DNA from: Acidobacteriota bacterium
GTDB lineage: Bacteria; Acidobacteriota; Terriglobia; Terriglobales; Acidobacteriaceae
Assembly (NCBI GenBank): GCA_028876395.1
Contig: JAGWRX010000024.1
Coordinates: forward strand, 1 to 64,000
Reading direction: 5' to 3'
Length of the DNA: 64,000 bases
Part shown: positions 1-6,282 of the stretch, in pieces
Layout of the letters: each line of letters starts with the position of its first letter
Position numbering within the stretch: the first letter of the stretch is position 1
Translations under genes and position numbers: made by a program
Notes under the pieces: model-generated
Told to the model about the DNA's origin: nothing
Databases searched by the model: none
What the model saw: the letters and a program-made list of their open reading frames with translations, nothing else

Positions 1-114
1 CCGCGGCCGGAGATGAGAATGCCGAGGCGGAGTCTTTGCCGGACGGGCGACTCGGCGCTTTGCGCGCCTTCATCGTGCGGGGCTGGAGTGGGTCGGTTCA
101 GGGGATTGCCCTCA

Positions 115-171
115 GGGACTAAAGCCCCCATTGCTTCGGTTGGATCGTTCTGTACGGGCTAAAGCCCGTAC
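115..171. repeat. Pair of small palindromic intergenic repeats (CTAAAGCCC type)
   Basis: Two related palindromic units lie here. The second (152-171) is a perfect inverted repeat with 9-base arms GTACGGGCT and AGCCCGTAC around a two-base AA loop. The first (115-128) is an imperfect version sharing the core CTAAAGCCC. They sit in a non-coding stretch downstream of purM. From memory, acidobacterial genomes carry many dispersed copies of such 'gg-ctaaagcc' units between genes, so I read this as a REP-like repeat pair. Bases 1-114 and 172-242 hold no other feature I can support. Confidence 0.6.
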
Positions 172-242
172 CCTTCATCTGTGAATTCGTGCTCTCACTG
201 TCCGCGGCGGATCAGTTCGCGCCCTGGACTCAACGGCAAAGT

Positions 243-1286
243 TCATGTGTACTGCACGCGGCGCTCGCCCTTGACCACGCGGCCAACGACGTAGAACTTT
301 TCTTCGGCGCGGTCGAGGAGGTTTTTGGCGCGCGTGAATTTGGCGGCCGGGATGGCGGCGATAAGACCGATGCCCATGTTGAAGGTGCGCATCATCTCCT
401 CCTGCGAGACCTGGCCGAGGTCGCGGAGGTGCTCAAAGATGAGCAGCACGGGCCAGGAGCCCAGCTCGATTTGCGCGGCGGTGTTTTTGGGCAGGATGCG
501 CGGCAGATTCTCGGTGATTCCGCCGCCGGTGATGTGGGCCATGCCGGTGGTGAGGCCGGCGGTGACGAGCTTCTGAATGACGTGGAGGTAGCTGCGGTGG
601 GTTTTCATGAGGGCCGCGCCGGCTTTCTCCTTGATGGCGGTGACGTATTGCGTGGGCTTGTAGCCGGCCACTTCAAACATGAGCTTGCGAGCCAGCGAAT
701 AGCCATTGGTGTGCAGCCCGGTGGAGGGCAGGCCGATGAGCACGTCGCCGGGCTTGATCTCCGCGCCGGTCACCATCTTGTCGCGGTCCACGGCGCCGAC
801 GATGAAGCCGGCGAGATCGTATTCGCCGTCGGCATAGAAGCCGGGCATCTGCGCGGTTTCGCCGCCGATGAGGGCGCAGCCGTTGGCCTTGCAGGCCTCG
901 GCGAGACCGGTGACAACAGACTCGGTGACGGCGGGATCGAGGCGGCCGCTGGCGAGGTAGTCGAGGAAGAAGAGCGGCGTGGCGCCCTGCACGGCGATGT
1001 CGTTGACGCAGTGGTTGACCAGGTCCGCGCCCACGGTGTGGTGCATGCCCAGCTCAAAGGCCACCTTGAGCTTGGTGCCGACACCATCGGCGGAGCTGAC
1101 GAGGATGGGGTTCTTCCAGCGCTGCAGGTCGAGGCGGAAGAGCGCTCCAAAGCCGCCGATGCCGCCCAGCACATTGCGGTTGAAGGTCTTTTGCGCCAGG
1201 TACTTGATGCGTTCTTTGGCGCGGTCTCCGCCGGAGATGTCGACCCCGGCGTCGGCGTAAGTAACGGACTTGGGTGGGTTGGGCAC
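243..1286 (-). CDS. purM: Phosphoribosylformylglycinamidine cyclo-ligase (AIR synthetase)
   Basis: The 347-residue product matches PurM over its full length. PurM makes 5-aminoimidazole ribonucleotide from FGAM and ATP in cytosolic purine synthesis. Recognisable blocks are the N-terminal YADAGVDI, the ATP/substrate strand SSADGVGTK (about residue 65), GADLVNHCVNDI, the GGETAQMPG loop, LPSTGLHTNGYSLAR, and the C-terminal HITGGGITENLPR and FNMGIG motifs. The start codon is GTG at 1286, chosen because homology begins there; no strong Shine-Dalgarno is visible upstream. The gene stands alone on the minus strand, with no other pur gene in the window. The length is normal for the family and the identification is secure. 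Confidence 0.97.
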   Translation of the reverse strand: MPNPPKSVTYADAGVDISGGDRAKERIKYLAQKTFNRNVLGGIGGFGALFRLDLQRWKNPILVSSADGVGTKLKVAFELGMHHTVGADLVNHCVNDIAVQGATPLFFLDYLASGRLDPAVTESVVTGLAEACKANGCALIGGETAQMPGFYADGEYDLAGFIVGAVDRDKMVTGAEIKPGDVLIGLPSTGLHTNGYSLARKLMFEVAGYKPTQYVTAIKEKAGAALMKTHRSYLHVIQKLVTAGLTTGMAHITGGGITENLPRILPKNTAAQIELGSWPVLLIFEHLRDLGQVSQEEMMRTFNMGIGLIAAIPAAKFTRAKNLLDRAEEKFYVVGRVVKGERRVQYT

Positions 1287-1439
1287 GGTGCGGGCTTTCT
1301 GCGGGTGGAACCGCGCGCGGCCTGGCTGGCCGGAAAGCTAGATTTTAGCAGGATTTCGGCGATGCGGCCGTGACAGAGGGGGGCAGCCTGCACAGTTCCG
1401 ATGCAGGCGGAGTCACGAGGAGCAGGCGGACACGAGGCA

Positions 1440-4400
1440 TTAGCGCGGCAGGCCCTGATTATGGTGGCTCTGCAGTCCGTTGAGCTTTTCGAAGAGGGCG
1501 CCGCGCAGCTCATGCAACTCGGCCAGGCGGGCGAGCGCCGCCTCGGCCTGGCCCTGGGTTTTGAGGGCAACCAGCTCGGCCCCGAGCGCGTGCATCTGCT
1601 GATGCAGGACATTCATCTGCTCGAAAGCGGAGAGGCGGCCGCGCTGCGTCTGGGCCTCGGCAAGCAGCCAGAGGCCGAACTTGCACTCGCGGTGGTCGAG
1701 GGGCGGCTCCTTGTGGCGCAGGCCCTTGAGAAAGTCTTCGACGCCCGCGACCCAGGCGCGATGCTCGACGCCTGCGTGGAGCAGCGGCCAGTCGTCCACG
1801 GCAGCCGGAGCGACGTTGATCCAGCGGGGATGAGGACGCCACGAGGCCGCCCAGGCGGGCAGCTCATCGGCCGGCATGGGGCGGGCGATGCCGTATCCCT
1901 GCGCCAGCTGGCAGCCCAGCCGCAGCAGCATCAGTCCGTGGTCCACGGTCTCCACTCCCTCGGCGATGGCCCGGCGGCGGAAGGCAGTGGCCAGCCCGAG
2001 CACGCCCTCGAGAATCGCAAGGTCCTCCGGGTCGTCGAGCATGTCATGGACAAAGCTCTGGTCAATCTTGAGCACGTCCACCGGCAGGCGCTTGAGATAG
2101 GAAAGCGACGAATAGCCGGTGCCAAAATCATCCAGGGCGAAGGAAATACCGAGCCGGCTGCAGGCGCGAATCACCTCGGAGACCTGGGCAATATCCTGCA
2201 GGGCGCTGCTTTCAAGCACCTCCATCTCGAGGCTGGAAGGCGCAATGCCGGGGTGTTCGGCGAGCAGAGCCTGGAGCCGCTGGACAAACGTGTCCTGCTG
2301 CAGCTGGTGGGCCGCGATGTTGACACTGATGGGAATGTCGAGGCCCTCCGCGCGCCAGCGCTCCATCTGGCTGAGAGCGTTGCGGATGACCCACTCGCCA
2401 ATGTCAATGGCCAGCGGATCGCCTTCAACGACGGGCAGGAACTGCGCGGGCAGAACGAGGCCCTGCTCCGGGTGCTGCCAGCGGATGAGCGCCTCCGCGC
2501 CCAGAATGGCGCCCGTGCTCATGTTGACCCTGGGCTGGAAGTGGAGCACGAATTCGCTGGCTTCAAGAGCCTGGCGGATGCGGCCCAGGTCTTCATGGTG
2601 TCCGCGCATGCTGCGGTCGAGCCGGGGGTCGAAGATGTGGTAGCGGTTCTTGCCTTCGAGCTTGGCGTGGTACATGGCCTGGCCGGCCTGGCGCAGCAGC
2701 TGATCCGCATCCACGTCGTCGGTCTGGGGAAAGAAGGTGACGCCGAGGCTGGCCGACACCGGCAGCGTGAGTTCGCCCACCTGCACCGGCTCAGAGGTGG
2801 CGCGCAGCAGGCGGGTAATCAGTGGAGTGCTCTCCTTGCTGCCGGAGAGCTCAAGCAGAACTGCGGCGAACTCGTCTCCTCCCAGGCGGGCGAGCGTGTC
2901 GCCTTCGCGCAGCACAAGGCTGACGCGCCGGGTGAGGGCCGTCAGCAACTGGTCGCCTACATTGTGCCCGTGGCGGTCGTTAATGGCTTTGAAGTTGTCG
3001 AGGTCGAGACAGACGATCGCCATCATCCGGCCGCGGCGGTGCGCATGGGCCATGGCCTGATGCAGGCGGTCGGCGAGCAGGGTGCGGTTGGGAAGCCCGG
3101 TCAGCAGATCGTAGTGGGTGACATGCTCGAGCTTGCGCTCCTGCTCCTTGATGGAAGTGATGTCAGAGAACATCGCGACATACTGCCTGGGCTTTCCCGA
3201 TTCATCGGGCACCGCGGTGATGGTCAGATTCTCCGCGTAGATGCGTCCGTTCTTCGCGCGGTTCCAGATTTCGCCGGACCAGTTGCCCTGCTCGATGAGC
3301 TGGTTCCACATGCCGGCATAGAACTCGGAGCTGTAGCGGCCGGATCGCAGGAGGCGCGGATTGTCGCCCAGCACCTCTTCGCGGGAGTAGCCGGTGATGC
3401 GCGTGAAGGCTTCATTGACGTCGAGAATGGAGCCGTTGGCATCGGTAATCAGGATGCCCTCAGAGGCGTGCGTGAAGACGTTGGCGGCCAGGTGGAGCCG
3501 CTCATCGGCCTGCTTCTCGCGGGTGATGTCCTCAGCGAAGAGGATGATGCCGCCGATGGCGCCGCTGCCCGTGAACCATGGATGCACTTTTCTGCGCACC
3601 CACATGACATTGCCGTCCGGCCGGCGGAAGCTGTCCTCGCCGGCTTCGGTCGCTTCTCCCGCCAGGGCGCGGCGATGGGTCTGCTTCCAGCTCTCCGGCA
3701 GATCGGTGAAGATGTCGTAGTGGCAGCGGCCGATGAGTTCCTGCCCGGCCAGCCCGTGGCTCTCAACCCAGCGCCGGCTGGCGGCCAGGTAGCGCATCTC
3801 GCGGTCAAACATGGCCAGGGCGGCAGGGGCGTGCTGGATGAACAGTTGAAGCAGCTCGCGGCTCTCGCGCAGCGCCGCCTCGGTCTGCCTGCGCTCTGTA
3901 ATGTCCTGGATGGTGCCGCGCAGGACCGCGGGGCGTCCTTGCGCGTCGCACTCGACCCTGCCCAGTCCATGCACCCAGCGCTCGGCGCCGTCGCTTTGGC
4001 GAGTGATGCGAAATTCTCTGCTGAAGGGGGCGCCCACGTCCTGCAGAGCATTTGCCAGGCTGGTGGGGATTTCCGCGCGGTCATCGGGATGGATAAGGGC
4101 GCGCCAGCCTGCGTCGGTGCGGTCGTAGTCCTTGCCGATGCCGAGAATCCCATCCAGCACATCTGAAGCCGACCAGGCGCCGGTGGCGACATCCAAAGCG
4201 TAGCTGCCCAGGCCGGCTATCGTATGCGCCTCGCGCAGCGACTCGTCGGCCTCAAGGATGCGGGGACGCGCCGCGTGTGTCCGCTCGTCCGGGCTGGAAT
4301 GGGGGCCGGCGTGCGGGTGCTTCGCGCCCCGAAGGGTCAGATGCAGAATGAGCCCAACGCCGGGGCCGGTTTGCTTCGCGCATTGGCCGCTCACGCGGCA

Positions 4401-4637
4401 GAAGTGTCCATCCGCATGCCGCAGCCGGATGTTGAAGCCGCCGGAACCATTCCAGTCCTCAGCGGAGAAGAGCTTGCCCGCGATCTCGGAATCCCGGGGG
4501 TGAATCCGGTCCTGCAGATGCACACCTGCGGAGAGGAAGTCCTCCGGTTTGAAGCCCAGCAATGCCTCAACCCCCTCACTCACTGCCAGGACCTGAGGAT
4601 GCTCGCCCAGTAACAAGCGAAAGGTGGCTTCAACCAT
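1440..4637 (-). CDS. Multi-PAS GGDEF-EAL c-di-GMP signalling protein with C-terminal CZB-like zinc domain
   Basis: The 1065-residue soluble protein has four PAS-like domains (roughly 1-105, 130-245, 262-380, 385-500). A GGDEF domain follows with an intact GGDEF motif near 585, then an EAL domain with intact EAL near 715 and DDFGTGYSSL. The GGDEF should make and the EAL should hydrolyse cyclic di-GMP; both look catalytically complete. Residues about 949-1065 carry candidate metal ligands H954 or H959, C985 in the motif DHRECKFGLWL, H1012 and H1016. The Cys-27-His-4-His spacing is that of chemoreceptor zinc-binding (CZB) domains as I recall them. There is no transmembrane segment, so it probably senses cytosolic redox, small-ligand and zinc signals. 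It is divergent from the MerR-TPR gene. The CZB call is motif-based. Confidence 0.93.
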   Translation of the reverse strand: MVEATFRLLLGEHPQVLAVSEGVEALLGFKPEDFLSAGVHLQDRIHPRDSEIAGKLFSAEDWNGSGGFNIRLRHADGHFCRVSGQCAKQTGPGVGLILHLTLRGAKHPHAGPHSSPDERTHAARPRILEADESLREAHTIAGLGSYALDVATGAWSASDVLDGILGIGKDYDRTDAGWRALIHPDDRAEIPTSLANALQDVGAPFSREFRITRQSDGAERWVHGLGRVECDAQGRPAVLRGTIQDITERRQTEAALRESRELLQLFIQHAPAALAMFDREMRYLAASRRWVESHGLAGQELIGRCHYDIFTDLPESWKQTHRRALAGEATEAGEDSFRRPDGNVMWVRRKVHPWFTGSGAIGGIILFAEDITREKQADERLHLAANVFTHASEGILITDANGSILDVNEAFTRITGYSREEVLGDNPRLLRSGRYSSEFYAGMWNQLIEQGNWSGEIWNRAKNGRIYAENLTITAVPDESGKPRQYVAMFSDITSIKEQERKLEHVTHYDLLTGLPNRTLLADRLHQAMAHAHRRGRMMAIVCLDLDNFKAINDRHGHNVGDQLLTALTRRVSLVLREGDTLARLGGDEFAAVLLELSGSKESTPLITRLLRATSEPVQVGELTLPVSASLGVTFFPQTDDVDADQLLRQAGQAMYHAKLEGKNRYHIFDPRLDRSMRGHHEDLGRIRQALEASEFVLHFQPRVNMSTGAILGAEALIRWQHPEQGLVLPAQFLPVVEGDPLAIDIGEWVIRNALSQMERWRAEGLDIPISVNIAAHQLQQDTFVQRLQALLAEHPGIAPSSLEMEVLESSALQDIAQVSEVIRACSRLGISFALDDFGTGYSSLSYLKRLPVDVLKIDQSFVHDMLDDPEDLAILEGVLGLATAFRRRAIAEGVETVDHGLMLLRLGCQLAQGYGIARPMPADELPAWAASWRPHPRWINVAPAAVDDWPLLHAGVEHRAWVAGVEDFLKGLRHKEPPLDHRECKFGLWLLAEAQTQRGRLSAFEQMNVLHQQMHALGAELVALKTQGQAEAALARLAELHELRGALFEKLNGLQSHHNQGLPR

Positions 4638-5051
4638 GCGTTCAGTCCATTTTCATCAAGCCGGGCCGGACGCGCCGGTGCGGCGGAACATTGGAAAGCT
4701 CAACCCAGCATAAAAGCGCTGCCCCCAAGACACAACATGACCGCCGTTCGATGACGCCATGCAGCCTTTTGGGGAATCGGCCGCGCCATGCCGAATTGCG
4801 CACGGCTTTTCCACAGAATGCCGCTTCCATGCCCCGCATGAACCAAATCAGGTACGGGTTATCCACTCACTTTTTCTTGCCGCCGCAATTGAAGCCTGCT
4901 TATCCACGCATAATATTGGCATAATCGCAGCAAGAGCGGTTCCTCCATAACTGTTCCAAGAGCAACGTCCGGAACCGGAGCCGGGGTTCGAATTCCAGAA
5001 GGCCGTTCGCGACCCGACGCCGAGCCGGAGCCACCACGGGAGCATCGAAGA
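4638..5051. promoter_or_regulatory. Divergent intergenic region with three DnaA-box-like 9-mers
   Basis: This 414-bp gap separates two divergently transcribed genes. It holds three same-orientation matches to the DnaA box (TTWTNCACA): TTTTCCACA at 4807-4815 (perfect), TTATCCACT at 4859-4867 and TTATCCACG at 4900-4908 (one mismatch each). An AT-rich patch follows at about 4909-4927. The promoters of both flanking genes must also lie here. No dnaA, dnaN or other replication gene is nearby, so DnaA regulation or titration is likelier than an origin. Chance occurrence is possible. The remainder of the gap shows nothing else I can support. Confidence 0.35.
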
Positions 5052-6005
5052 GTGACCAGCTACAGCCGCCAGGACGTATTGCGGATACTGCAAATCAGTT
5101 CCCGCCAGTTGCAGGGTTGGGAAAGGGCCGATCTGATTCCTTCGCAGCAGACCTACACATTCCAGGATCTCGGGCAGTTGAAGACGCTGCGCGCGCTGCG
5201 CGAGGAGGCCGTTTCGGCGGCCTCGATCCGGCACTCGATTGTCGCGATGAAGTCGGTGGCCGGCCTTTCCAATCCGCTGCTTGAGGCCAGCCTGGTGCGG
5301 ACCGGAACGCGGCTTGCGTTCCGCTGCGAAGGCGCGATGGTGGATCCGATCCGGCGGCAGTTTCTCTTCGACTTCGAGCGCCTCGACCGGGAACCGGGAT
5401 CACCGGAGCCGTGCGCTCTGCGTAAGCCGGGCACAGGCAGCGTGCAGGGCGTGCAGGAGTGCTTTCTGGCCGCGGTGCAGGCGGAGGAGACCGGCGACAA
5501 GCAGAGCGCCATTGAGCTCTACGAGGATATCCTCACGCGGGAACCGGAGTATGCGCCGGCCTGCATCAACCTGGGAACCATCCACTTCCACCTGCGCCAG
5601 TACGGGCGGGCGGAGGCGCTCTATCGCCGCGCCACGGAAGCCGACCCGGGCTACGTGCTGGCGTTCTTTGACCTGGGCAACGTGCTGGACGAGCTGGAGC
5701 GGCTGGATGAGTCAATTGCCGCCTACCGGCAGGCCGTGGCCCTGGCCCCGCACTACGCCGACGCGCACTACAACCTCGCCCTGGCCTATGAGCGCAAGGG
5801 AGAATGCCGGGCCGCGCTGCGCCACTGGCAGACCTATGTACGGCTGGACCGGAACGGCCCCTGGACCGACCACGCGCGCGGCCAGATTCGCAAGCTGCTG
5901 GACCGGGAAAGGCTGGCGATTGCCTGGCGCACAGACCGGTTTGTTGCGCCGCGCAAATCAACGCCGATCCTGGAACTGGTAAGCCCGGCCCCCTCCGCCG
6001 GCTGA
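5052..6005 (+). CDS. MerR-type helix-turn-helix protein fused to TPR repeats
   Basis: The 317-residue protein begins with a MerR-like winged HTH: SYSRQDVLRILQISSRQLQGWERADLI, then a TFQDLGQLKTLRALREE helix. It ends with about three to four tetratricopeptide repeats (roughly 135-270), for example ALYRRATEADPGYVLAFFDLG and AIAAYRQAVALAPHYADAHYNL-type helices. It should bind DNA and a protein partner; the target is unknown. The start is GTG at 5052, preceded by a purine-rich GGGAG. Classical MerR proteins are about 130 residues with a dimerisation coiled coil, and here the TPR array takes that place. The gene is monocistronic and divergent from the c-di-GMP protein. There is no metal-binding Cys cluster. 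Confidence 0.85.
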   Translation: MTSYSRQDVLRILQISSRQLQGWERADLIPSQQTYTFQDLGQLKTLRALREEAVSAASIRHSIVAMKSVAGLSNPLLEASLVRTGTRLAFRCEGAMVDPIRRQFLFDFERLDREPGSPEPCALRKPGTGSVQGVQECFLAAVQAEETGDKQSAIELYEDILTREPEYAPACINLGTIHFHLRQYGRAEALYRRATEADPGYVLAFFDLGNVLDELERLDESIAAYRQAVALAPHYADAHYNLALAYERKGECRAALRHWQTYVRLDRNGPWTDHARGQIRKLLDRERLAIAWRTDRFVAPRKSTPILELVSPAPSAG

Positions 6006-6247
6006 GCGCGCTCTGTGCATGCCACGAAAGTGGCACGGCCTTCCGGGCAACTCTAAGCGAGAATCTGTGTCTATGATGGTTAGACAGGTGTGCTTTGTTC
6101 TTTTCTGGAGGCCGCTCCGGCGAAGCGCGGCGGATGGATGTCCGTCGTCTTCCTCATTCGTTCATTTCTGCTCCGGAAATGACTCCAGCGCGCTCGGTAC
6201 GACTCTCTGAACCCGGGTACGGAAGCGGTCTGTCCGTGCTAGCATGT

Positions 6248-6275
6248 TTGGACTTGGTACGCTCCACCTTATAAG
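6248..6275 (+). promoter_or_regulatory. Possible sigma-70 promoter abutting the sedolisin start codon
   Basis: TTGGAC (6248-6253) and TATAAG (6270-6275) are separated by 16 bases. TATAAG differs from the -10 consensus at one position, while the -35 match is only 3 of 6. A transcript from it would begin at about 6282-6283, at the ATG of the S53 gene, and so would be leaderless. A Shine-Dalgarno-like AAGGATGG lies in the same place, which argues for an ordinary leader from a promoter further upstream. Weak support. Confidence 0.25.
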
Positions 6276-6282
6276 GATGGCT

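Noticed and set aside
1401-4166. 921-codon plus-strand frame opposite the c-di-GMP gene
   Set aside because: It is antisense to a protein with clear PAS, GGDEF and EAL motifs; composition is Ala/Gly/His-rich with no recognisable domain, as expected of GC-rich shadow frames.
4983-4996. GGTTCGAATTCC-like sequence resembling a tRNA T-loop
   Set aside because: The flanking stem pairs only with wobble, and no acceptor, D- or anticodon arm can be folded around it on either strand.
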